Origin: Ceratotherium simum simum
Taxonomy: Eukaryota; Chordata; Mammalia; Perissodactyla; Rhinocerotidae
Assembly: GCF_000283155.1 (NCBI RefSeq)
Contig: NW_004454177.1
Span: 9,078,198 to 9,142,197 of the forward strand
DNA length: 64,000 nt
Reading direction: 5' to 3'
A model generated the notes under the pieces. The model searched no databases and was not told the DNA's origin. It worked only from the letters and a program-made list of their open reading frames with translations. Below, piece by piece: positions 50,622 to 61,800 of this stretch. Each line of letters starts with the position of its first letter. The stretch's first letter is position 1. The position numbers were made by a program, and so were the translations under genes.

Positions 50622-50984
50622 TTAGTGTCGAGATGAGCGCCATTTTCCATCTCTACTACTATCTCTTCTGCTATCATAGTCATGGCTCCAGCCATCGTGA
50701 TTCCTATCTTCATAGAAGAAATCATCTCTGCTTCCTCTGTAATGATGGTCGGAGCCGTGATCAGAGTAACGCTGTTCACAGCTATAATGTCTATCTGCCA
50801 CATAGGGATGAGAATTCTGTCTGACTTTACGCTGTGATGATGGTGTATCCTGGCGCCACTGGGAGCTTGAAGACTGGTTAAAAGTATGATTATGTGACTG
50901 AACCGATGGGGAAAATCCTGCTTGATCCAGATGCGGAGAACTAAATTTCCCACCATATGACATCTGTCTCATAACACTGTTCAT
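50622..50984 (-). CDS. RBM7: RBM7 coding exon 5 (residues 147-266, stop)
   Basis: 363 nt, [14 protein letters not shown] to KWRSSRH and stop. Acceptor cctcag. A low-complexity tail rich in Ser, Asp, His and Arg. ORFs in the other frames and strand here are shadows. Confidence 0.96.
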   Translation of the reverse strand: MNSVMRQMSYGGKFSSPHLDQAGFSPSVQSHNHTFNQSSSSQWRQDTPSSQRKVRQNSHPYVADRHYSCEQRYSDHGSDHHYRGSRDDFFYEDRNHDGWSHDYDSRRDSSRDGKWRSSRH

Positions 50985-53900
50985 CTGAGGAAAGAGAAAA
51001 AGAAGGAAATGTTAACCGCAAATATTTCTAGATATCAAAGCCAAGAGATATTTGGTCATGGTTAACCAAACAGATAATGATGGAAAAGCAAAATCACTCT
51101 TGCCTAGGTGGATCTTAAGCTAAACATAACTAAAAATACAATACGCTTCATTCATTCTAACGTATACCTACAAGATATTTGGACCTAACTACTACTCCTT
51201 GCCCTCAAGAATACAACTTAGAAGGGAAGAAGTCATACAAAACGAATACAATGTGAATCACTGTGATGAACATACAAAGAGTCATGAGCTCAGTGTAATT
51301 AGGAAAGGCTTCAGGAAGATGGAATATTGATCTGAGTATTATAAGTATGGATGGAATATTTTAAGGAAAATATTTTAAGGGCCAAGTATGCCAAGGAAAG
51401 GAAATTGAGGATAGATACTAGCCAATGATGATTCTTTTAATGGCCTACAGCAAAATGAGAAAAATAAGTACTATGTATATAAAAGTTGATATCCCTTTAT
51501 ATTGGTCTCAATTTTACTTTATTTCACTCATATTTTTATTTTGCAGACCTGTGAAATACAAAAGCCTAGGGACCACAAGCCAAGACTGTAATTTGGGCAA
51601 AGACAATAAAAAGAAATGAATGCAAGAAAAAGAATAAAACCAAGGACTTGGCAACTGATTGGAGACAAAGACAAAACAGTAAGAGATACCCAAGATTTTA
51701 AGCCTAGTCTCATGGTGATATTATTACAGAAAGATGGAAAGTTCGAGAGCGAGCTGGTCTAGAAGACTCCAGTATATTAAAGTATTAATAGTAAGTATTA
51801 GAGAGAGTATATAAGTCACTCAGCATAGGTTGCAAAAACATCAGAGAATGAATTTCCAGTATTTGAAACACATCAACAATGGTAAAGAAAAATACAAATG
51901 TGAACTGTAGTTCTTCTATTTATCTTCAATCTCTTAAATATATAATTCAGGCCAGTGAAACTAAAATGAGTGATCAATCTAGTCTAACTAAAATTTAAGA
52001 AGTTAATTTAAGAATTATCTGAACATTTTAACTAAGATGATTATTTTTTAGCAACTCAAGTTGAAAAATCAGCCTACCACTGCTTGTCTCTGAAAATTTT
52101 CTGGAGAAGAGAAAGATCTCTGAATCAGCTGTGCTGATGGAGTCATGGTATCCACAGTCCTTTCGTACCTGCGAAAAACAAGAAAACCAACACATAATCC
52201 TTTATTCAACAAATATTTACTGCATGCCAATCATGAGCAAGACAGTTCTCAAAGGTAGGAACGAACAAGACAAACAAGATATCTGACCTCATGGAGCTGG
52301 GGTAAGGATCCAGACAACAGGACAATTTCACATGGTTATAAGTGATATAATGAACCAGTAAAGAACAAGTCTTGAGATGAGAGAAAGGGAGTTCTATTTT
52401 AGCTTGGCTGGTCAGGGATGGCCTTTCTAAAAAGGAGACAATTGAAGTGAGAGCTGAATGACAAGATTACTTAGAGGCAAAACATTCCAGCAGAGGGTAG
52501 GACTAGTGCAGGGGTGAGCTAACTGTACCCTGCGGGCTACATCCAAAACTTTGACAAAGTTTTAATGGAACATAGTCACGCTCTTTTGTTTTTGTATTAT
52601 CTATGTAGTGCTACAATGGCAGAGAAACAAACTGCACGGCCTGCAAAGTCTAAAATATTAACTATCTGGTCCTTTATAGAAAAAAATTTGTTAATCCATG
52701 GGCTAGTGCAAAGGCCTAAATTGAGAATTAAAATGAAAAGGATTTGATCAATTAGATATAAGAGACGAGGGAAACAGAAGAAATAAAAGGATAAAATCTA
52801 GATTTTGGGCTTGAGCAAATAGGTAGGCATTTACTGAGATACAAAAGAGGAACAGGTTTTGGGAAGTAAGGAATTAAGAGTTCTGTTACATAAAAAGAAT
52901 ATTAATTTTAAGGACTTATTCCTTATTCCTCACTTCCTAAAGAGGTAACTTGCTCTACAGAAAAACTCACTTAGAAAATGTTATAAATTAGTTTTATTTT
53001 AAAATATGCCTTTAGAATCAAATAACTAATTGACTTGTCTTATAGTTTAGATCCTTTTATTTTAGGTTTTCTTATATCAGGTAATATATCTGTATGCTAA
53101 GGGGGTAAAAAAGTATCATTTTACTTATAAAAATGGTATAAAAATGATGTACACTCTAGCCTTTGATTAAAATTAAAGTATTTACTTGTATATTTTTTTC
53201 CCAAGAAATTCTAAGGGGGTAAAAACTCTTTTTCTCCACCTAACACACCTTTGAAGGTTCTACAAGTGGTTGGAGATGCTTCTAATTGCAGCTGCACTGA
53301 GAAGTAGTTAAACACAATTACTTTTAGCTGGCACATAGGGTGCTAAGAGGATACCTTTTTTTACACTACTGCTTTCTTACAATTTCACTTTCCAATATCT
53401 TTTCATAACCATCTACTTCTCCCCAGCTCTTGGCACCACCCTAATCCAAACCATCTACCTCACCCCAATACTTCCTGCTATCATGCTACTAATATCGATA
53501 CCTTGCTACCAATAACTTTCTAATTGGTCTATTTTCACCCTTGTCCCCTCCAATCCATTCTGTCATTACAACCAAACACCTCTTTAAAACACAAACCTGT
53601 TCCTATTACTACCCTACTGAAAACATTTCAATGTCTTCCCATGGTTCTTAGGGTAAAATCCCAAAATCCTAATTATGGCCTATAAAAAAGACCTGTATCA
53701 TCCTGCCTCTGTCTGCTTCACCAATATCATCTACTACTCTGCATTTTTCATTCATTATGATCTAGGTACATGGGCCTCTTTCAGGTCCTCATTCATTTAT
53801 ATTGTCTTTCCTTGTTAAAACTTTCTCCAAGCACTTTGTACTCCTTCTGTAGAGAACTTAATATAGTAATTAAACAGGCAGTCACAAAATATATGTAATA

Positions 53901-56900
53901 TGTGTCTTCATTGCGACTTCAAGCTCCACTAGGCAGCATATGATAGTGGCTGGGCTCGATCACACTGCCTGGGTTTGAATCCCAGCACATTGCTTATGAG
54001 CAGTTGAAACATGAGCAGTTAACTTCGAATCCTCATTTTCTTCATATACAAGGTAGAGATAATCACAATCCCTACCTCATAAGACTGCTGTGAGGAATAA
54101 ATGAGATCATAAGTGCAAAAGACTTGGTTAAGAACCCAATACATGACAAGTATTTGTTAACTCTTTCTTGAATAAAGCCCATTATGACTGATAAATAGCT
54201 CTATGGATATACCAGGAAAAAACCGTCCCTGGTAAAATATCAGCTTCCCCAAAGCAAATAAAATTATTTAAATAAATAATAAATATAGTACCTTTTCTAG
54301 CCCTCAGTAGCTGGAAGGGATTTAAGAGATCATTCAGTTCTTTTCCTTACTAATGGAAATGCAGACTAGCTCTACAGAGAAATGAGACTAGCTCAAGATT
54401 ACATAATTGGTAGAGGTAGACCCAGAATCCAATTCTAGGAATACTTAGTCCAGTAGTCTGTTTACTAATAGGGATGTTTAAACTGCAAGTAACAAACAAT
54501 TAGTGGTCATGAAACTAATTTGAATTTTTAAAAGATAAAATAGAAAGTAGAGTGTACTGCAAGTAGTAAGGGTAAGAAATGTTTTGAGAAATTTTGTTTC
54601 AGTTATATACACGTAATGTGGGTGTGGATATATGTCTTTACAAATGAACATAAATATATTATGTATCCATTCTAAGGGGACTATTATAATGTGTCTGTCT
54701 ATAGTTGCCTTAGAATAGATACATTTATACACCGGCACACCTCATTTTATTGCGCTTTGCAGATATTGGGTTTCTTTACAAACTGAAGGTTTCTGGCAAC
54801 TCTGTGTCAACCAAGTCTATAGGTGCCATTTTTCCAACAGCATTTGCTCACTTCATGTCTCTGTGTCACATTTTGCTAAATCTCACAATATTTCAAACAT
54901 TTTCATTATTATTACATTTATTATGGTGATCTACCTGAGATCAGTGATCTTTGATGTCACTATTGTAATTGTTTTGGGGTGCCACCAACTGCGCCCATAT
55001 AAGATGGGAAACTTAATCGATAAATGTCGTGTGTGCTCTGATGCCTCCACTGGCTGTTCCCCTGTCTCTCTCCCTCTCCTTGGGCCTCCCTATTCCCTGT
55101 AACACAACAATATTGATATTAGGCCAATTAATAACCCTACAGTGGCCTCTAAATGTTTAAGTGAAAGAAAGAGTTGCATGTCTCTCACTTTAAATCAAAA
55201 GCTAGAAGTGATTAAGCTTAGTGAGGAAGGCATGTCAAAAGCCAAGACAGGCCAAAAGCCAGGCCTCTCACACCAAACAATTAGTAAAGTTGTGAATGCA
55301 AACGAAAAGTTCTTGAAGGAAATTAAAATTGCTACTCCAGTGAACACACGAATGATAAGAAAGCGAAACAGTCTTATTTGCTGATACGGAGAAAGTGTTA
55401 GTGGTCTGGATAGAAGACAAACAAGCCACAGCATTCCCTTAAGCCAAAGCCTAATCCAGAGCAAGGCCCTAACTCGCTTCAATTCTGTGAAGGCTGAGAC
55501 AGGTGAGGATGCTGCAGAAGAAAAGTTGCAAGCTAGAAGAGATTGGTTCATGAGGTTTAAGGAAAGAAGCCATCTCCAAAACATAAAAGTGCAAGGTGAA
55601 GCAGTAAATGCTGATGTAGAAGCTACAGCAAGTCATCCAAAAGATCTAGCTAAGATAATTAATGAAGACAGATACACTAAACAACAGATTTTCAATGTAG
55701 ACAAAACAGCCTTATATTGGAAGAAGATGCCATCTAGGACTTTCATAGCTAGAGAGGAGAAGTCAGTGCCTGGCTTCAAAGCTTCAAATGGCAGGCTGAC
55801 TCTCTTGTTAGGGGCTAATGCAGCTGGTGACTTTAAGTTGAAGCCAATGCTCACTTACTATTCTGAAAATCCTAGGGCTCTTAAGAATTATGCTAAATCT
55901 ACCCTGCCTGTGCTCTATAAATGGAAACAAAGCCTAGATGACAACACTTCTATTTATAGCATGACTTACTAAATATTTTAAGCCCACTGTTGAGACCTAC
56001 TGCTCAGAAAAAAAATATTCCTTTCAAAATATTACTGCTCACTAATGCACCTGGTCACCGAAGAGCTATGATGGAGATGTACAATGAGATGAATGTCGTT
56101 TTCACGCCTGCTAACACAAGATCCACTCTGCAGCCCATGGATCAAAGAGTAATTTTGACTTTCAAGTCTTATTATTTAAGAAATACATTTCATAAGGCTA
56201 TAGCTGCCATAGATAATGATTCCTCTGATGGATCTGAGCATAGTAAATTGAAAACCTTCTGGAAAGGATTCACCATTCTAGATGCCATTAAGAACATTCG
56301 TGATTCACGGGGAGAAGTCAAAATATCAACATTGACAAGAGTTTGGAAGAAGCTGATTCCAACACTCATGGATGACTTTAAGGGGCTCAAGACTTCAGTG
56401 AAGGAAGTAACTGCAAATGCGGTGGAAGCAACAAGAGAACTAGAATTAGAAGTGGAGCTTGAAGATGTGACTGAATTGCTGCAATCTCATGATAAAACTT
56501 TAACAGATGAGGAGTTGTGTCTTACGTATGAGCAAAGAAAGTGGTTTCTTGAGATGAAATCTATTTCTGGCAAAGACTGTTGAAATGACAACAAAGAATT
56601 TAGAATATTACACAAACTTAGTTGATAAAGCAACGACAGTTTGAGAGGATTGACTCCAATTTTGAAAGAAGTTCTACTGTGGGTAAAACGCTATCAAATA
56701 GCATCACATGCTACAGAGAAATTGTTCATGAAAGGAACAATCAATCAATGTGGCAAACTTCACTGTTGTCTTATTTTAAGAAATTGCCACAGCCACCCCA
56801 ACTTTCAGCAACCACCACCCTGATCAGTCAGCAGCCACCAACATCGTCAAGACCTTCCTCCACAAGCAAAAAGATTATGACTTGCTGAAGGCTCAGATGA

Positions 56901-59151
56901 TGGTTAGCATTTTTTAGCAATAAAGTATTTTTAAATTACATATGTATATTTTTCTAGACATAATGCTATTGCACACTTATTAGACTACAGTATAGCATAA
57001 ACATAACTTTCACATGCACTGGGAAACCAAACTATTGTGTGACTTGCTTTACCGCGATATTCACTTTATTGCAGCGGTGTGGAACCGAACCCACAATATC
57101 TCCAAGGTATGCCTGTATCTATAATCCAACAAAGCAACTAACAGCAGAAGAATAAAGACACAGGAGCATAAAGAAGGAAACAAATCATTAAGCGTGTTGA
57201 GATCACTAAGAAAATTCCCGATAAATGATTTTAACAATAGGTGAGAAATATTACCTGCTAGGAGATGTGGAGGTAGGGCTTGAATTTCCAACATGATGCT
57301 GGGGATATGATAAACTGACATCCTGTGAGGCATGGCTACTTCCTAAAATGAAATAATTTGAGAAATCCTTGACAGAAAATTTACTTTGAAATTTTGTCTC
57401 CCCCCCACCCCAAATCACTCCAAAAAGGTAGAACAAGCTAAAAGAGAAAACTCAAATTTCAGTAAGACTGCTTTACAGTTTCATCAGAGTGCAAATTATA
57501 AATGTTTAATACCAGATATATCCAAAACAAAGGGTTCCAAATAAGGTACTCAATGTATAATTATCCAATCTGGCCATAATATTCTGATCCCCACACTAAA
57601 TTATAAGACTGGATACACAGAAAGTTCCATCCTTACATTATCAAAAATCAAAATTTGTAAATTACTAAGCAGCCAGGAAAAGTATTTTCAGAAAATAATC
57701 CTTGCTCCTTTCAGACCATGGACCCAAACCCATGTCCTGCTAACAAAGTTTATGTTCTTTTCACTAAACCAAACTGAAATTTTAAATGCAGTTTTAGAAT
57801 TACCACTTTCAAAATCCATGTTGTCAATGTTACCCATTTTCAGGGAAATATAAAGTTTACTATTCACAAAGCTTAAAGTATTTTCATCCAAAAAAGAGGT
57901 TCTTAAAACTTAATAATAAAATTAAGAACAAAAAACAAAGCAGTAAACAACCCCTCTCCCCAAACAGCATCATTGAATAGTTACCTGATCTAAACTGAAT
58001 TTTGATGGGCCTTCCAAAAAGTTTGATTCCATTAAGTAGATTCATTGCATAAGGAACAGATACTTCATGTTTGAAATTCACAAATGCAAACTGCTTTGGT
58101 TTACCATCCCTATCTTTTGGAATTTTCACTTTTATTACTGGCCCAGCCTACAGACAAAAAAGTGTTCAAAATTTAAATAAGGCAATTTCAGGAAAATACT
58201 CAAATTTTACAAAGTTTAAAAACAAGAGAAACGTAATCAGGACCTGTAAAAAATGGATACACACGGATTTCCACCTAGGTTAAAGATCCAAGAGATACGG
58301 CTGAAAATTAGATTAACTTACTTGGGGGTAAGGGAGCTCATAAGGAACTGGAAACACAATCACTGAGTTTACATTTCACAGCACTTTATGACTTTTTAAC
58401 AAGGCGACCAACATCCATCCTTTTCCCACGCCATGGAAATTAACGTTTATCAAAAGCCAGAGCAAGTGATTTTTCTTGGACTAGAAATTCACTTTTGTAT
58501 CGACTGATCAAAAACGTTACCAGTTGTTGGAAGACAGAACTAGAGGGTACAGGATACTCTTAATTTTCAACACGTTTTAATAGAAACACTACAACGCCGC
58601 TTTTCTACGGAGTATGTGAGTCTATTTTAAATATTTTAATGCCGCAATTTTATAAGAAACTTAAGTGGAAAACAGATGCACAGAAATTGAAAAGTAATTT
58701 ATCAGTCAGATGAACCAAAGACAAAGTGTCCTAAGAGGAAGATGAGACAAGGAGCAACAGGAAAAAGCACTGCTCGACCCATTAGGAGCCCTGCATCTTT
58801 ACCTTGGGATGCTTCGTTTGGGGATCCCTCCACCACCTTTACCGTCACTTGGGCATGAACTCACTAGGGTTCCTCTAACAAGGTGACACCCAGCGAGCGC
58901 CTCACTTCCTAAGCGCGACCTCCAGCCCCAAGCGGCCCACCTGTCGGGTGCCCGGCCCGACAGCCAAGCCGGCGCGAAGACAGCGAGGACGGCCGCTGGG
59001 CCGGGCCCTGGGCGAGCCGGAAAACGACAGGAAAAGGCTGACCTCAGCCGCTTACCTGGTGGAAAAGCTCGAAAAGGAGCTCTTCTGTCACTTTAGTTTC
59101 AAGGTTGCCCACAAACAGAGTGCGATCCGCTTCCGCGGCCGCAGCCCCCAT
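50622..59151 (-). CDS. RBM7: RBM7 coding region, 5 exons: RNA-binding subunit of the NEXT complex
   Basis: RBM7 joins ZCCHC8 and the helicase MTREX in the nuclear exosome targeting (NEXT) complex, binding U-rich nascent RNAs and passing them to the exosome. Exons 59056-59151, 57985-58147, 57255-57342, 52078-52168 and 50622-50984 join to 266 codons plus stop, the human length, with canonical splice sites. A single RRM spans about residues 10-87: RNP2 is LFVGNL (12-17) and RNP1 is KQFAFVNF (50-57). The rest is Ser/Gln-rich then Arg/Asp/His/Ser-rich, low-complexity, ending [10 protein letters not shown]. Ser136 in RSFSSPE, the reported p38/MK2 target in human, is kept. Differences from human are scattered and mild. 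Intron 3 (about 5.1 kb) holds an antisense Tigger1. Confidence 0.97.
52078..52168 (-). CDS. RBM7: RBM7 coding exon 4 (residues 116-146)
   Basis: 91 nt, [13 protein letters not shown] to FQRQAV, acceptor cgcag, donor gtaggc. Carries Ser136 in RSFSSPE. Confidence 0.95.
52200..52500 (-). mobile_element. L2 3' end in RBM7 intron 3
   Basis: TTATTCAACAAATATTTACTG with CATGCCAATCATGAGC is the complement of the L2 3' end; the following TCTAAAAAGGAGACAATTGA fits L2 or a related element. Confidence 0.65.
52505..52700 (+). mobile_element. Non-autonomous hAT fossil in RBM7 intron 3
   Basis: GCAGGGGTGAGCTAACTG at the left and TAGAAAAAAATTTGTTAATC at the right, with GTTTTAATGGAACATAGTCA between, the text of a common mammalian hAT repeat. 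The same family occurs at 19.9 kb. Confidence 0.6.
53380..53860 (+). mobile_element. L2 fragment in RBM7 intron 3
   Basis: L2 3' text: TTTCTAATTGGTCTATTTTC, TCCAATCCATTCTGTC, AATTATGGCCTATAAAAAAG. Antisense to RBM7. Confidence 0.75.
53930..54180 (+). mobile_element. MIR in RBM7 intron 3
   Basis: CACTGCCTGGGTTTGAATCC, CTACCTCATAAGACTGCTGT and GACAAGTATTTGTTAAC; near full-length MIR. Confidence 0.8.
54732..57115 (+). mobile_element. Tigger1 DNA transposon, nearly full length, in RBM7 intron 3
   Basis: About 2.38 kb compared with about 2.4 kb for the family. Terminal inverted repeats are visible (CACACCTCATTTTATT near 54738 and its partner ending GGTATGCCTG at 57115); TA follows the right end, and the left TA has decayed to CA. 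Inside is a pogo-type transposase broken into segments at about 55142-55384 (N-terminal DNA-binding part), 55487-55972 and 55990-56583 (DDE part), plus a C-terminal remnant to 56888. The first catalytic Asp (NVDKTA) and third (QPMDQ) are visible; the second is lost by a 3-base deletion (LLTNAPGH). It lies antisense to RBM7. Confidence 0.93.
55142..56888 (+). pseudogene. Broken Tigger1 transposase
   Basis: Pogo-family transposase remnant. The N-terminal helix-turn-helix begins [15 protein letters not shown]. The frame breaks near 55375 by an extra T, again between 55970 and 55990, and near 56580. The second Asp of the catalytic triad is deleted. It cannot encode an active enzyme. Confidence 0.9.
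57255..57342 (-). CDS. RBM7: RBM7 coding exon 3 (residues 87-115 plus two bases)
   Basis: 88 nt, [17 protein letters not shown] to TSTSPS, acceptor tttag, donor gtaata. Ser/Pro-rich linker after the RRM. Confidence 0.95.
57985..58147 (-). CDS. RBM7: RBM7 coding exon 2 (residues 33-86 plus one base)
   Basis: 163 nt, [12 protein letters not shown] to KIQFRS, completing the RRM with RNP1. Acceptor ctgtag, donor gtaact. Two human differences are seen: K to R at residue 45 and Y to F in KLFGRP. Confidence 0.96.
59056..59151 (-). CDS. RBM7: RBM7 coding exon 1 (residues 1-32)
   Basis: ATG is the complement of 59149-59151, with purine at -3 and G at +4. [17 protein letters not shown] contains RNP2. 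Ends HQ before donor gtaagc. It lies in the CpG island. Confidence 0.96.
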
Positions 59152-59486
59152 CTCAACGTCGCCCGCTCCCTAAAAAGGCCGACGGGTCGTCGCCGACGCA
59201 CCCACTGCGCACTCTCAGAAACCCCACGTCCTCGCGCTCCCGGACGTCACTGACGTACACGTCAATCACGCTCGCTCTCGGCCGGCGTCGACGTGTGCTG
59301 GCGGACTGCGCATGCTCGTGAGGAGAACCCTCGTTAAAAGCGGCTTGTTGATCCGCCGCAGCTCCAGTTATGGCTTCCGGTGTAGGTAGTTTTCGTGTCC
59401 GAGGCGAGCGGGACTGATCTGTGGAGGCAAGAAGGGCCTGCCTTGGCCGAGGGCGGCGACACAGATACTGCGGGCAGTATTTGAAG
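59152..59486. promoter_or_regulatory. Bidirectional CpG promoter between RBM7 and C11orf71
   Basis: 335 bases separate the two start codons. The interval is CpG-rich and carries three CRE half-sites in 20 bases (CGTCA 59245-59249, TGACG 59251-59255, CGTCA 59260-59264), an NRF1-like TGCGCATGC at 59307-59315 and an ETS-like CTTCCGG at 59374-59380. No TATA box is evident for either gene. Head-to-head spacing of this size is typical of shared promoters. Start sites are inferred. Confidence 0.7.
59370..59417 (+). promoter_or_regulatory. Upstream ORF before C11orf71 (15 codons)
   Basis: ATG at 59370 opens a 15-codon ORF (MASGVGSFRVRGERD) closed by TGA at 59415-59417, 69 bases before the C11orf71 ATG. 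It counts as a uORF only if transcription starts upstream of 59370. Confidence 0.4.
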
Positions 59487-59882
59487 ATGGCCCTGAACTA
59501 CGTGTCCCTGTCCGCCGGCGACCAAGCGAACAGCGTGGCCTACCGCTCCTCCCACGGCGACCTCAGCCCGTCGGCCTTGGCGTTGGCGATGATCTCTGGA
59601 GACAGCTTCCTCGTAGCCAGGCGGGAGGCGACTCCTCCGGGACCTGCTCCTCGGCAGGCGGGGCGGCCAAGCGTTCGTCTCGAGCGCAGTCGGGCGGCTG
59701 GTGGCGGTCGGAGCCCAACCCGCGTTATAAAGGGAAGGGAACCGGATGGGCGGAACCGAAGCCGCCAAGCCAGATTCTCACCTTACCCGACCCCCGGGGT
59801 TAAACTGGATCTCCTACGGAGTGTGCTGCAACAGCGTCTGATTGCATTCGGAGGTGTTTTCACAGCCCGCCTGTCGGCTTAA
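59487..59882 (+). CDS. C11orf71: C11orf71 orthologue, single-exon small protein of unknown function
   Basis: 131 codons plus stop, read from ATG at 59487 (A at -3, G at +4). It begins [13 protein letters not shown] and keeps the human hallmarks: [10 protein letters not shown] (18-27), SGDSFLV (37-43), a central Arg/Ser/Gly/Pro-rich stretch (46-95), RQARFSPYP (93-101) and a C-terminal [13 protein letters not shown] (108-120) that should form an amphipathic helix. No signal peptide, membrane segment or known domain. The reading frame is open further upstream but without an ATG before 59418, where a TGA closes it. The position head-to-head with RBM7 is as in human. Function is unknown to me. Confidence 0.88.
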   Translation: MALNYVSLSAGDQANSVAYRSSHGDLSPSALALAMISGDSFLVARREATPPGPAPRQAGRPSVRLERSRAAGGGRSPTRVIKGREPDGRNRSRQARFSPYPTPGVKLDLLRSVLQQRLIAFGGVFTARLSA

Positions 59883-61299
59883 AGCCAGTACCTCCCTGTG
59901 CCCCCCAATTAGGTTGTGAACAAGGCCTCTCTCAAATGCTTTCTTGGTGCAACTGCTGTCTTATTTTTAAAAGAATGTATTTCATTTTAATATAAGAATA
60001 CGTAGGAGTCCAGTTACGATCGCCCAGCACAAGGGAAATTTTTACTATTGCGTAATTCAGATGGTTTTAAGCGGCCAGAATGATTAGTTCAGGAAGCAGA
60101 TAGAAGAGATTTTCTCTTAAGTAGTCACAAAGCTGAGCTAAGGGGACCACCCTTCCCAGAGGTCAGCGATCCTTTTATTCACCCTTTGTGCACTCCATTC
60201 CAACAGTGGATCCAAGTTTCTCTGCTTTCCACAAGTCTTCCCTCCCTGCCGGATTCTCCTACTTTAAGATTAGTATTTCAAGCTTCCTTAGCTGCCTACG
60301 TTTCTACTTCAGACGATTCCCTTTACCTTTACTTTTGTTGGTGAAAGGAAAGGCTTCTTTTTACTACCGTGGCTTGTCCTTGCATCTGTGGCCCAACACT
60401 TATCCTATCATCTTGTGCTCAACACTTACGCTCTTCCGTCTTCCTTCTCCCTCCTTCACTTTTTATTCAGGAATATCTACAAACTTGAATCTCAACCGTA
60501 CTAAAAACAGCAAAAGCAAAACCTAAACCTTTGTACTCTTTCAAATTATTAAACCAGTTTATATTTCTTTCTTTGCCAAAGGCTCCAAATGGATTTTTAC
60601 ACTTATATTTGTCGGTTTATTTGCATTAAATCCCAGCTTCCTTAGTCTGAATCTGTTGTCCCAAAATACACAAAAATTGGAAACCTTAGTCTTACAGTCT
60701 CCTATCAGGAAGCTGTTTATCTATTCACTTGAGCATCTTCCTTGAACTTTCTTGTTTGTCTTTACTCATTCAACAGTATTTGAAGATCTTCTCAGTGGTA
60801 AGCACTGTGGATGAACTTTACACTGTCCTGCCAGCAAGGAGATCAAGAAGTGTATTCTAAATGGAGAGGCTAAGAAGTCGATAGGTAATCACCACACTGG
60901 ACTGTTCGTTAGGAGCAGTCATAAGAATAAGTCCTGATTGCAATGGCTTTCCATGATACTTCACTATCCTGGTTCTTTTACCTGGCTGATCGCTTCTTAT
61001 TTGCTAATATTTTTGTTTTCTTAACGATACATTCCCCAAGGTTTACAGAGTGGTTTTCGGAGAAAGTTAGTGGGTTTGGTAAATACCACCTCTTCATGTA
61101 AGCAAGTAGACTAGCTTTTTCCCAGTGAACTCTTGTCTGTAATTATGTTCAGATAAAGCAGAATTGCCACACACCACGCAGAACTGAATTGTTAAAACTA
61201 CGTCTTAAGAAGAATGTTGGTAAACCAGAGAACTTCCATAAGACAGTGATTAATATAGTGAGAGGTCTGGAAACCAGGTCATAGGAAAAATATTTGAAA
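59883..61299. other. C11orf71 3' region and flank
   Basis: Probably holds the C11orf71 3' UTR; ATTAAA at about 60548-60553 is a possible poly(A) signal. A reverse L2 3' end is likely at about 60765-60930 (TTACTCATTCAACAGTATTT). The 112-codon ORF at 60188-60526 is pyrimidine-rich and unsupported. Confidence 0.4.
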
Positions 61300-61690
61300 G
61301 AATAATAATAGCTACCTTTTATTGAGTGCTATGTGCAAGGCAATGTGCTAGGGGCTTTTATTCATTGTTTATTCAGATATTTATTGAGAACTGTATTCTG
61401 TGCCTGCTGCTACCTGTGTTCGGCACTTAGAATAAAGTGGCAAACAAAATGAATGAGTGTCTGCTTTACGGAGCTTTATATATGTCATTTAATTCTCAAA
61501 AGAGCCCATAAGAGAGATTTTATACTTTCATTTTATTGCTGAGAAACTGAGGTACCGAGAGATGACGTAAACTGTCTCAAGTCGTACAGCTAGTAAATGA
61601 TAGAGCCTTGGAGCTTTGCAACCCATGGTTTCTCATTTGAACCATGCAATACGAAAAATGATTTGAGTGACTGTTTTCTCAATTTTCCCA
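61300..61690 (-). mobile_element. MIR with an L2 inserted in it
   Basis: Reverse MIR text on both sides (TTTTATTGAGTGCTATGTGC; TCATTTTATTGCTGAGAAAC, CAAGTCGTACAGCTAGTAAA). Between about 61365 and 61480 lies a reverse L2 3' end (TTATTCAGATATTTATTGAG, GTGGCAAACAAAATGAATG). Confidence 0.7.
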
Positions 61691-61800
61691 AGGATACTCT
61701 ATAACTAATACTATTCTAGATATTTAAAAAGAAGTTAATTTGTAGTATATGATGATGCCTTAGGCTGGGCATTACAATAACCCGTGGTTGAGAAAGGAAC

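Noticed and set aside
55142..56583. ORFs of 80-197 codons that could suggest a domesticated transposase in RBM7 intron 3
   Set aside because: Frameshifts between segments, loss of a catalytic Asp and intact transposon ends indicate an ordinary decayed Tigger1.
58948..59253. 101-codon plus-strand ORF across RBM7 exon 1
   Set aside because: Antisense shadow of the confirmed RBM7 exon and its CpG-rich flank.
59334..59768. 144-codon minus-strand ORF opposite C11orf71
   Set aside because: GC-rich shadow; the plus strand matches the C11orf71 protein.
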